Assembly (NCBI RefSeq): GCF_014843005.1
Contig: NZ_JACYXM010000006.1
Span: 504,757-568,756 of the forward strand
DNA from: Rhodanobacter sp. DHG33
Lineage (GTDB): Bacteria > Pseudomonadota > Gammaproteobacteria > Xanthomonadales > Rhodanobacteraceae
Direction: 5' to 3'
Length of the DNA: 64,000 nt
Made by a program: the position numbers and the translations under genes. The notes beneath the pieces are model-generated. The model searched no databases, was not told where the DNA came from, and saw nothing but the letters and a program-made list of their open reading frames with translations. The stretch's first letter is position 1; the number at the start of each line of letters is the position of its first letter. Shown here one piece after another: positions 16,677-24,221 of the stretch.

Positions 16677-17597
16677 TTAGCGGCGGCGCGGCGTCGGGGG
16701 TAGGCGAGCTGGTTTGGCCGGTGCGCCATTGGATTCAGTCACCAGCCAGTCCAGCTTCCATTCGGCGGGACGCTCCTGCGTGAGCAGGCGCGCCATCGCG
16801 CGCAGCGGCTCGCGCAGGGTTTCGTCGAGCTGCCAGGGCGCATTGACGATGGCCATGCCGGAACCGTTGAGGCGCAACGGCGAATCGTCGCCATGCACCA
16901 GCAGTTCCGCGCGCAGCACGCGTTTTGCGCCGCAGTGTGTGAGCCAGCGCAGGAAGGGCTGCACTTGGCTGCGCCGCTTGATCGGGTACCAGATGGCGTA
17001 GATGCCGCCGGGCCAGCGCTGCAGCGCTTCCTTCAAAGCCTGTTCGATCAGCCGGTACTCGGCTTCCTGCGCTTCGTAGGGCGGGTCGATCAGTACCAGG
17101 CCACGCTTTTCCCTGGGCGGCAGCAATGCCTTCAGCGCTTCATAACCATTGCGCGCGTGCACGTGGACGCGCGCATCGTGGTGGAACAGCTCGCGCAACC
17201 GCACGGCTTCCTCGGGATGCAGTTCGCACAGCTGCGCACTATCGGTGTCGCGCATGGCTTGTGCCGCCTGCAGGGGCGAGCCGGGGTAGACCTTGAGCCC
17301 CTGTTCGTTGCCGGGCAGCGCGAGGATGGCGTCCAGCCAACGGCGCAACAGTGGCGGCAGCGGTTCGTGGCTGGTGCCAACCAGGTCGGGAAACAGCAGG
17401 CGGGCGATACCGTCCTTGTATTCGCCGGTCTTGCCGGCTTCGCTGCCGTCCAGCGCATAGCAGCCGCTGCCGGCGTGGGTATCGACCACGCAGAACGGCG
17501 CGGGCTTGTGCTTGAGCGCCTCGATCAATGCCAGCAGCACGGCGTGCTTGAGTACGTCGGCGAAATTGCCCGCGTGGTAGGCGTGGCGATAGTTCAT
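16677..17597 (-). CDS. rlmJ: 23S rRNA (adenine2030-N6)-methyltransferase RlmJ
   Basis: A 306-residue SAM-dependent rRNA methyltransferase. It begins with the diagnostic MNYRHAYHAGNFADVLKHAV (residues 1-20), continues with the SAM motif VVDTHAGSGCYAL (about 37-49), and has the N6-adenine catalytic motif DPPYE near residue 165 within VLIDPPYEAQ. Slightly longer than the E. coli protein (280 residues) because of a Pro/Arg-rich tail (PPTPRRR). Monocistronic, with the start at 17597. Confidence 0.95.
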   Translation of the reverse strand: MNYRHAYHAGNFADVLKHAVLLALIEALKHKPAPFCVVDTHAGSGCYALDGSEAGKTGEYKDGIARLLFPDLVGTSHEPLPPLLRRWLDAILALPGNEQGLKVYPGSPLQAAQAMRDTDSAQLCELHPEEAVRLRELFHHDARVHVHARNGYEALKALLPPREKRGLVLIDPPYEAQEAEYRLIEQALKEALQRWPGGIYAIWYPIKRRSQVQPFLRWLTHCGAKRVLRAELLVHGDDSPLRLNGSGMAIVNAPWQLDETLREPLRAMARLLTQERPAEWKLDWLVTESNGAPAKPARLPPTPRRR

Positions 17598-17660
17598 GGC
17601 ATCGTTCGTGGACAGGGTGCGCCAGTATAGGCCGCAGGCCGCACGGAGCCTGCTCCAGAG

Positions 17661-17690
17661 TTGAGCGGGTGCGGTATGCGTGGCTATGCT
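17661..17690 (+). promoter_or_regulatory. Promoter candidate of the copper operon
   Basis: TTGAGC (17661-17666) and TATGCT (17685-17690) are 18 bp apart. The expected transcription start falls at about 17697, the same base as the ATG of the copL-like gene, so that gene may be translated from a leaderless message. Confidence 0.4.
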
Positions 17691-17696
17691 GACCGC

Positions 17697-18035
17697 ATGA
17701 GCCGTTCGATCCCCCGCTATCTGCGCCGTTGCCGCGTGCTGTTTGCGCTGGCGCTGTGCGCATGGTTGGGCCTGGCTACCGCAGTGTTCGCGAAAGCCGA
17801 CTGCTGCGCGGACATGCAGGGCATGGCGACGATGACGCACCACCACGGCGCCCCTGCGCCGGTACATGCGAACGGCATGCATGCGGATTGTGCCTGCGCC
17901 CACATGACGGCGACGCTGCCTGTTTTTGCCCTGCCGGTCGGCTCTGCGCATTTCGCCGCGGCAGCCTGGCGGCCGCGGCCTGCGACCGCCCCCGATCGAG
18001 CCCGCGCGCCACCTTTGCGACCGCCGCTGGCCTGA
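17697..18035 (+). CDS. copL: CopL-like copper-binding regulatory protein
   Basis: A 112-residue exported protein: basic start, hydrophobic core (VLFALALCAWLGLATAVFA, residues about 13-31), then a Cys/His/Met-rich region (CCADMQGMATMTHHHG and CACAHM). The tail is Pro/Arg/Ala-rich. Position and composition match CopL, the small metal-binding protein encoded before copAB in Xanthomonas that is needed for copper-induced copAB expression. Homology is judged from pattern and context because these proteins are poorly conserved. An in-frame ATG at 17676 is an alternative start. It leads the copL-copA-copB-cytochrome c operon. Confidence 0.72.
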   Translation: MSRSIPRYLRRCRVLFALALCAWLGLATAVFAKADCCADMQGMATMTHHHGAPAPVHANGMHADCACAHMTATLPVFALPVGSAHFAAAAWRPRPATAPDRARAPPLRPPLA

Positions 18036-18123
18036 TTCACTCCGTCCGCGCCGACTCGTTCGGCTGATCGCCTGCGCATGCAGGCCCGTGGTCGCGCGTG
18101 CGGCCACGCATCGGGAGTGAGGA

Positions 18124-19797
18124 ATGAACACGCTGGATTCGCGCGACGTGCAATGGTCGCGGCGACGTTTCGTGCAGGGTCTGATGCTGGGCGGCGTGGC
18201 CGCAGGTCTGGGCATGCGCGCCTGTACGGCCATGGCGCAGGCGATGCGCCCCGTGTCCCGCGAGCTGCGCGGCACGCAGTTCGATCTGTCCATCGGCGAG
18301 TTGCCGGTGGATTTCACCGGGCGCAAGCGCGTGGCCACCGTAGTGAATGGCCAGCTGCCTGCGCCGCTGCTGCGCTGGCGCCAGGGCGACACGGTGACGC
18401 TGCGCGTGACCAACCGCCTGCGCGTGCCCAGTTCCATCCACTGGCACGGCATCCTGCTGCCGTCCGGCATGGACGGTGTGCCGGGCATCAGCTTCGGCGG
18501 CATCGCGCCGGGCGAGACGTTTACGTACCGTTTTCCGGTAAGGCAGAGCGGCACTTACTGGTACCACGGCCATTCCGGCTTCCAGGAGCAGACCGGCCTG
18601 TACGGCCCCATCGTGATCGAGCCGGCAGGTGGCGAGCATTTTCCAGCCGACCGCGACTATGTGGTGATGCTCGGCGACTGGACGGACGAGGATCCGCTGG
18701 CGATCTACGCCCACCTCAAGAAGCAGGGCGACTACTACAACCATGCCGAACCCACCGCGCCGGATTTCCTGCGCGACGTGCGCGCGCAGGGGCTGCGCCA
18801 GGCGCTGGCGGAGCGGCGCATGTGGCAGCGGATGCGCATGAGCCCCAACGATCTCTCCGACGTGGGCGGCACCACCTATACCTACCTGATGAACGGCCAC
18901 GCACCGGCCGCCAATTGGGAAGGCCTGTTCGGGCGCGGCGAGAAAGTGCGGCTGCGCTTCATCAACGGTTCGGCGATGACGATCTTCGACGTGCGCATTC
19001 CCGGCCTGAAGATGACTGTGGTGGCCGCCGACGGCCAGGACGTGGAGCCCGTGAGCGTGGACGAATTCCGCATCGCCGTGGCCGAGACCTGCGACGTGAT
19101 CGTGGAGCCCGCCGCCGACCGCGCCTGGACCGTGTTCGCGCAATCCATCGACCGCAGCGGCTATGCCCGCGGCACGCTGACGCCGCAGCTAGGCATGGGT
19201 GCGCCCGTGCCGGCCATGGACGCGCGCCCGGTGCTTTCGATGGGCGACATGATGGGGGCGATGGACGGCGCAGGCATCGCACGCCATGCCGCCACGGAAT
19301 ACCGCAATCCCGGTGTGGACATGCGCGTGGACACGCCCCGACGCAACCTCGACGATCCGGGTGCCGGCCTCCGCGACAACGGCCGGCGCGTACTCACCTA
19401 TGCCGACCTGCACACCCTCGGCGGTTCGCTGGACACGCGCGAGCCCGGCCGCGAGATCGAGCTGCATCTCACCGGCAACATGCAGCGCTACATGTGGTCG
19501 TTCGACGGCGTGAAGTTCTCCGACGCGAAGCCCGTGCATTTCCGTGCCGGCGAGCGGTTGCGGCTGGTGCTGGTCAACGACACCATGATGAACCACCCCG
19601 TGCACCTGCACGGCATGTGGAGCGAGCTGGAAAGCCCCGATGGCGGATTCCAGGTGCGCAAGCACACCCTCAACGTGCAGCCCGCGCAGCGCATCGCTTA
19701 TGGCGTCACCGCGGATGCGCTGGGCCGCTGGGCCTACCACTGCCACATGCTCTACCACATGGAGACGGGGATGATGCGCGAGGTGCTGGTGTCATGA
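18124..19797 (+). CDS. copA: Copper resistance multicopper oxidase CopA
   Basis: A 557-residue periplasmic multicopper oxidase, with a Tat signal (SRRRFVQGLMLGG, residues about 12-24). Copper ligand motifs are in order: HWHG (about 106-109), WYHGHSGFQEQTGLYG, HPVHLHGMW and the C-terminal HCHMLYHMETGM, the trinuclear and type 1 sites. A Met-rich segment (MGDMMGAMDGAG, about 372-383) lies before the third cupredoxin domain. CopA oxidises Cu(I) to less toxic Cu(II) and binds copper. It overlaps copB by ATGA. Typical family length is 550-620 residues. Confidence 0.96.
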   Translation: MNTLDSRDVQWSRRRFVQGLMLGGVAAGLGMRACTAMAQAMRPVSRELRGTQFDLSIGELPVDFTGRKRVATVVNGQLPAPLLRWRQGDTVTLRVTNRLRVPSSIHWHGILLPSGMDGVPGISFGGIAPGETFTYRFPVRQSGTYWYHGHSGFQEQTGLYGPIVIEPAGGEHFPADRDYVVMLGDWTDEDPLAIYAHLKKQGDYYNHAEPTAPDFLRDVRAQGLRQALAERRMWQRMRMSPNDLSDVGGTTYTYLMNGHAPAANWEGLFGRGEKVRLRFINGSAMTIFDVRIPGLKMTVVAADGQDVEPVSVDEFRIAVAETCDVIVEPAADRAWTVFAQSIDRSGYARGTLTPQLGMGAPVPAMDARPVLSMGDMMGAMDGAGIARHAATEYRNPGVDMRVDTPRRNLDDPGAGLRDNGRRVLTYADLHTLGGSLDTREPGREIELHLTGNMQRYMWSFDGVKFSDAKPVHFRAGERLRLVLVNDTMMNHPVHLHGMWSELESPDGGFQVRKHTLNVQPAQRIAYGVTADALGRWAYHCHMLYHMETGMMREVLVS

Positions 19798-20861
19798 GCG
19801 CATTCATCCGCAACACGCTGGCCTGCATGGCGTTGGCGCTGTCGACGATGGCATGGGCGCAGCAGACCGACCCCGCACCGGCTAGCAGTACGGGCATGGC
19901 CATGGACATGGGCGGCATGGCGATGCCGGGCACGCCACAGGGATCTGCGCAGCCAGCGAAACCAGCGATGCAGACCAGGCAGGCCGAACCTGCGTCCGCG
20001 AGCAGTACCGCCACGGACATGGGTGGCATGGACATGTCCTCGATGCCCGGCATGGATCACGCCAGCCATGCCGGAGACACCATGCCTGCCATGAGCCACG
20101 GTCAGGCGCACGACATGGGCGCCATGCCCGGCATGCGCATGCAAGGCGGTGCGCCGCCGCCGGATGCGCGCAGCGCCGACTACTCCGACAACAACAGCTA
20201 CAACGCGATGCCCGGCATGGACATGCGCGACGCCGAGCCGCTGGGCATGCTGCGCTTTGACCAGCTCGAAGCCTTCGACGGCCTGCATGGCAACGGCCAG
20301 TCGTGGGAGATGGAAGGCTGGTATGGCACCGACACTGACAAGCTGTGGTTGCGCAGCGAAGGCCAGCATGGAGACGGCAGGTTCGACGACAGCGATATCG
20401 AGGCCTTGTGGAGCCATGCCGTGGCGCCGTTCTGGAATACCCAGCTCGGTGTGCGCAACGACTTCGGCGACGGTTCCGCGCGCCAGTGGCTGGCGTTCGG
20501 CGTGCAGGGGCTGGCGCCGTACTGGTTCGAGCTGGAGGCCACGGCCTATGCCGGTTCGAGCGGCCGCACGGCGGCGCGTCTGCGAGCCGATTACGAACTG
20601 CTCATCACCCAGCGCCTGATCCTGCAGCCGGAGTTCGAGGCGAACTTCTACGGCAAGGACGATCCGCAGCGGCGACTTGGCAGCGGCTTGTCCGACGCCG
20701 ACTTCGGCCTGCGCTTGCGCTACGAGATACGCCGGCAGTTCGCCCCTTACGTGGGTGTGGTGTGGACGCGCCGTTTCGGCGGCACGGCGGCTTTCGCACG
20801 CGATGAAGGCCGCCCCGTTTTCGACCGCCAGCTAGTCGCTGGCCTGCGCATCTGGTTCTGA
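19794..20861 (+). CDS. copB: Copper resistance outer-membrane protein CopB
   Basis: A 355-residue protein with a Sec signal peptide (cleavage after AWA, about residue 22). A Met/Gly/His-rich N-terminal region (several MDMGGM, MPGMD and MSHG units, residues about 32-140) is likely to bind Cu(I). The C-terminal 220 residues are a CopB-type beta barrel starting near LGMLRFDQLEAFDG and ending in the aromatic F (LRIWF), as in outer-membrane barrels. It is translationally coupled to copA. It probably sequesters or exports copper at the outer membrane. Confidence 0.94.
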   Translation: MSAFIRNTLACMALALSTMAWAQQTDPAPASSTGMAMDMGGMAMPGTPQGSAQPAKPAMQTRQAEPASASSTATDMGGMDMSSMPGMDHASHAGDTMPAMSHGQAHDMGAMPGMRMQGGAPPPDARSADYSDNNSYNAMPGMDMRDAEPLGMLRFDQLEAFDGLHGNGQSWEMEGWYGTDTDKLWLRSEGQHGDGRFDDSDIEALWSHAVAPFWNTQLGVRNDFGDGSARQWLAFGVQGLAPYWFELEATAYAGSSGRTAARLRADYELLITQRLILQPEFEANFYGKDDPQRRLGSGLSDADFGLRLRYEIRRQFAPYVGVVWTRRFGGTAAFARDEGRPVFDRQLVAGLRIWF

Positions 20862-20871
20862 GGATCAAGCC

Positions 20872-21480
20872 ATGAAGAAGAGTGTCGAACGCACGCTAGT
20901 TGTCGCCGTCACGCTCGCGGTGCTCGCCGCCGGCGCGGGTGCCTATGCCTGGTCGGGGCTGTACGACATCGGCGCCGATGCGCCGCACTGGAAGCCGACC
21001 TATGCCTTGCTCGAAACTCTGCGCGACCGCTCCATCCATGCACGTGCCGGTGATCTCGCCATGCCGGATCTCGACGATCCGCAGCGGATCCTCAAGGGCG
21101 CAGGCCAGTACGCAGCCATGTGCACCGGTTGCCACCTCGCGCCGGGCATGCGCGATTCCGAAATCCGCCCCGGCCTGTATCCGCAGCCGCCGGACCTCTC
21201 GCAGCAGCAGGTAGATCCCCGGGCCGCGTTCTGGGTCATCAAGCACGGCATCAAGATGAGCGCGATGCCCGCCTGGGGCAGCAGCCACGACGACGCCATC
21301 ATCTGGAGCATGGTGGCCTTCCTGCGCAAGCTGCCGGGCATGACGCCGGTCCAGTACAAGGCCATCGTGGCCAAGGCGCCGCCGGACGACGACATGGACG
21401 CCGGCGACGATCATCCTGCAGCCGGCCATCCGGGCATGGGCGACATGCCCGGGATGGCCGGCACGCCTCCCGCTCAGTAG
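20872..21480 (+). CDS. Membrane-anchored c-type cytochrome with Met/His-rich tail, copper operon
   Basis: A 202-residue monohaem cytochrome c. One N-terminal hydrophobic segment (residues about 8-27) is an anchor or uncleaved signal. The haem site is C84-T-G-C87-H88 and the distal Met is in KMSAMPAWGSSHDD. The last 30 residues are rich in Asp, His and Met (HPGMGDMPGMAG), like the metal-binding parts of CopA and CopB. It starts 10 nt after copB, so it is part of the operon. A role as electron acceptor for Cu(I) oxidation, or as a copper-responsive electron carrier, is inferred from position. Its end overlaps the convergent reductase gene by 7 bp. Confidence 0.88.
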   Translation: MKKSVERTLVVAVTLAVLAAGAGAYAWSGLYDIGADAPHWKPTYALLETLRDRSIHARAGDLAMPDLDDPQRILKGAGQYAAMCTGCHLAPGMRDSEIRPGLYPQPPDLSQQQVDPRAAFWVIKHGIKMSAMPAWGSSHDDAIIWSMVAFLRKLPGMTPVQYKAIVAKAPPDDDMDAGDDHPAAGHPGMGDMPGMAGTPPAQ

Positions 21481-22115
21481 GCCGCGGTAATGCGGCGGCG
21501 CGGGGCGTCGCCTTTCTCGACGCGGTCGAGCAGGGCGACGGCATAGTCGGCCACGGTGATGCGGCTGACGCGGTTGGCGTCGGTCAGCAACTGGTCGCCA
21601 CCGATGCGGTAGTGGCCGGTGCGCTCGCCGTCCTCGATCAGCGCAGCAGGGCTGATATAGGTCCAGGCCAGCGGCGAGGCGCTGGCGCGGAAGGCTTCCA
21701 GCGCGCGGCCCTGGGCTTCGGCTTCGGGCTTCCATGCCGCCGGGAAATTCGGATCGTCGAGTACACGCACGCCAGGGGCGGTCTCCAGGCTGCCAGCACC
21801 GCCGACCCAGACGAGGCGCGGCACGCCGGCCGCAGGCAACTGGTCGAGCAGGATGCGCGCGTTGCCGGGCAGACTGTCGGGGTTGCCGTCGCGGCGGGCG
21901 GACAGGCTGGCCACCACCGCGTCGCTGCCGCGCACGGCCGTCAACCAGGTCTGCGGGTCCGCCACGTCGCCGGTGACGACGCGGAGCTTGTCGTGGTGCG
22001 TGTCGAGACGGGCCGGGTCGCGCACGACGGCGGTCACGTCGTGGCCGCGCGCCAGCGCTTCGGCGAGGATGGCGTGGCCGATGTGGCCGGTGGCGCCGAA
22101 CAGTGCGATGTGCAT
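21474..22115 (-). CDS. NAD(P)-binding Rossmann protein (NAD(P)H-binding SDR-like family)
   Basis: A 213-residue atypical short-chain dehydrogenase of the NAD(P)-binding_10 type (YwnB/NmrA-like). The nucleotide-binding motif is MHIALFGATGHIGHAIL (GxxGxxG, residues 1-17), followed by TAVVRDPARL. No classical YxxxK catalytic pair is obvious, which is common in this group. The start at 22115 begins directly with the first strand. It diverges from a LysR regulator across a 113-bp gap with a dyad, so it is the likely regulated gene. The substrate is unknown. Confidence 0.87.
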   Translation of the reverse strand: MHIALFGATGHIGHAILAEALARGHDVTAVVRDPARLDTHHDKLRVVTGDVADPQTWLTAVRGSDAVVASLSARRDGNPDSLPGNARILLDQLPAAGVPRLVWVGGAGSLETAPGVRVLDDPNFPAAWKPEAEAQGRALEAFRASASPLAWTYISPAALIEDGERTGHYRIGGDQLLTDANRVSRITVADYAVALLDRVEKGDAPRRRITAAY

Positions 22116-22193
22116 GGAAAGTCTCCGGTGGAAGGGGAACGAGGCACAGCATGCGCCCTCCCATTCGCTCGATAAACCACCCATCATGGAATT

Positions 22194-22218
22194 CACTGTA
22201 AAGTTTTGATTGACAGTG
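22194..22218. promoter_or_regulatory. Inverted repeat in the LysR divergent promoter
   Basis: CACTGT (22194-22199) and ACAGTG (22213-22218) form a perfect 6-bp inverted repeat with a 13-bp AT-rich spacer, 11 bp before the LysR start. Size and position fit a LysR-type binding region. The spacer is too long for a LexA box (CTGT-N8-ACAG). Confidence 0.45.
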
Positions 22219-22228
22219 GAGGGAGCAT

Positions 22229-23128
22229 ATGGGCGAGGTCAATCTCAACCGGCTGGCGGTGTTCGTGGCGCTGGTGCGCGCCGGTTCGTTCACCGCGGCG
22301 GCGGAACAGCTGGGCCTCACCAAGGCGATGGTGAGCCAGCACCTTGCGCGGCTGGAGCGCGAACTGGGCGTGGCGCTGCTGGTGCGCAGTACGCGGCGGA
22401 TGACGCTGACCGAAGCCGGCGCCGCCTTCCATGCCGACTGCGTGCGCATCCTGGGCGAAGCGGATGCGGCGATCGCCCGCGTCGGCGAGAACCGCGAAAC
22501 CCCGCGCGGCACGCTGCGCCTCACCGCGCCGGTGAACTACGGCGCGATGGTGGTGGCGCCCGCGCTGGCCAGCTTCCTGCGGGCTTGCCCCGAGGTGAGT
22601 ACCGAGCTGGTGCTGGACGATGGCATCAGCGACCTGATCGGCGGCCGCTTCGACCTGGCGATCCGCGGTGGTCCGCTGCGGGATTCCAGCCTGCGTGCGA
22701 TCCGCCTCGCAGGCTTCCGCCAACTGCTGGTGGCGGCGCCGGTCTATCTCGATGTGCGCGGCCGGCCACGCAAGGCGCAGGACCTGGCGCAGCACGATGC
22801 GATCCAGCTATCGGTGCTCAGCTCGCCGGCGAACTGGACCTTTACCGCGCGCAACGGCAGCCAGGTTCGCGTACGCCTGACCCGTCGCGCCGCGGCCGAC
22901 AGCGCCGCCGCGGTGCACGCGATGGCGCTGGCCGGCGCCGGCGTGGCGGTGCTGCCCGACTTCATGGTGCAGGCCGACCTGGCGGCGGGCCGCCTCGAAC
23001 ACCTGTTGCGCGCCCAGCGTTTGCCCGAAGGAAGTTTCCACGCGGTTTACGCCGGGCTGCATGCCCCCGCGAAGGTGCGGGCTTTCATCGACCACCTGCG
23101 GGCGAGCCTTGCGGACAATGCGGTGTGA
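22229..23128 (+). CDS. LysR-type transcriptional regulator
   Basis: A 299-residue LTTR. The N-terminal winged helix (residues 1-65) has LAVFVALVRAGSFTAAAEQLGLTKAMVSQHLARLE, and a linker helix follows. The substrate-binding domain is about 92-295 (GTLRLTAPVNYGAMVVAPALASFL, and the C-terminal GAGVAVLPDFMVQADLAAGRL). The pattern matches the CrgA-like subgroup, often found back-to-back with an oxidoreductase gene, as here. GGAGG lies 8 nt before the ATG at 22229. Confidence 0.93.
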   Translation: MGEVNLNRLAVFVALVRAGSFTAAAEQLGLTKAMVSQHLARLERELGVALLVRSTRRMTLTEAGAAFHADCVRILGEADAAIARVGENRETPRGTLRLTAPVNYGAMVVAPALASFLRACPEVSTELVLDDGISDLIGGRFDLAIRGGPLRDSSLRAIRLAGFRQLLVAAPVYLDVRGRPRKAQDLAQHDAIQLSVLSSPANWTFTARNGSQVRVRLTRRAAADSAAAVHAMALAGAGVAVLPDFMVQADLAAGRLEHLLRAQRLPEGSFHAVYAGLHAPAKVRAFIDHLRASLADNAV

Positions 23129-23170
23129 AAGTCCACCGCGGGACGGTTGATCCCTTGGCCGGAGTAAGCG

Positions 23171-24100
23171 CTATTCGACGATGTTGTGGCTCTCGGCGAC
23201 CCCCAGCAGTTCCGGCTGCTCCGCTTCGCCGTGTTTGCGGTGGAGCAGCGGATGCGCGAACACGGCAGCCAGGATTACCGCCACGCCGGCATAGAACCAG
23301 CCGTCCAGCTGGCGCTGCTCGCCGAGCAACAGCATCGCCAGTACGATCGCATAGACGGGTTCCAGGTTGGTCACCATCTGCACGCCGAAGGCGCTCAAGT
23401 GGCGCAGCGCCACCAGTGCCAGCGCGAACGGCAGCAGGGTGCAGCCGAAGGAAAGCGCGAGAAGCAGCAGCGTGTCGTGCATGTTCGGCAGCACGAAGGC
23501 AGCGCCGCTGTGCGGCAGCAGGGGTGCCAGCAGGCCGAGGAAGACAGTGCCGGCGCCCAGCTCGATGCAGGTGATGGTGAGCGGGTCGCCGTGTTCCACC
23601 ATGCGTTTGTTGAATGCACTGAACAGGGCCACCAGCAAGGCGCACACCACGCCCACCGCGATGCCCACGCGCATGCTCGCGGGCACGCCGCCCACCACCA
23701 TCGCCACGCCGGGCACCACGGCGACGCCGATCAGCATTTCGCGCGGGTCGAACTTGCGCTTGGCGATCCATGGCTCCACGAAGGCGAGGAACACCGGCCC
23801 CAGCGCCATGCAGGTGGCGCCCACCGAAGCGTTGGCGAGCTTGATCGCAGCGTAGAAGGTGAGCCAGTGCAGCGACACCAGCACGCCGATGCCGGCATAG
23901 GCCCAGCGCAGGCGTGCCGGCATCGCACGCAGGCCGCGCCACACGCGCGGCATCAGCAGCAGCGCCACCGTCACCAGCAGCACGCGCCACCACACCAGCG
24001 GCAGCGCCGGCAGGCTGATCAGCTTGCCGAGGATGGCGGTGAAGCCCCACAGCAGGACGCAAAAGTGGATCTGCAGGCGGGCCTTGCTGACGGCTTGCAT
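23171..24100 (-). CDS. EamA/DMT-family transporter
   Basis: A 309-residue protein with ten hydrophobic helices in two EamA repeats (roughly residues 8-140 and 150-290). The first repeat ends with the typical YAAIKLANASVGATCMALGPVF and the second with LSAFGVQMVTNLEPVYAIVLAMLLLGE. DMT proteins export or import metabolites; the substrate is not predictable. The ATG at 24100 places the first helix at the N-terminus; longer in-frame readings have no ribosome site. Unlinked to its neighbours. Confidence 0.9.
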   Translation of the reverse strand: MQAVSKARLQIHFCVLLWGFTAILGKLISLPALPLVWWRVLLVTVALLLMPRVWRGLRAMPARLRWAYAGIGVLVSLHWLTFYAAIKLANASVGATCMALGPVFLAFVEPWIAKRKFDPREMLIGVAVVPGVAMVVGGVPASMRVGIAVGVVCALLVALFSAFNKRMVEHGDPLTITCIELGAGTVFLGLLAPLLPHSGAAFVLPNMHDTLLLLALSFGCTLLPFALALVALRHLSAFGVQMVTNLEPVYAIVLAMLLLGEQRQLDGWFYAGVAVILAAVFAHPLLHRKHGEAEQPELLGVAESHNIVE

Positions 24101-24221
24101 GGAGTGCGCATCGATAGGGGAACGTCGCATTCTACGTTGCGCCCGTCGACCCGGAAATTGAAAAGTGCAGCCAGGGATGGCTGCCCGTTTGATCCTCGCG
24201 ATCAGGGACGATCGCAAAGAT

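Noticed and set aside
22194-22218. CACTGT...ACAGTG read as a LexA (SOS) box
   Set aside because: The spacer between CTGT and ACAG is 13 bp, not 8. A LysR site fits the context better.
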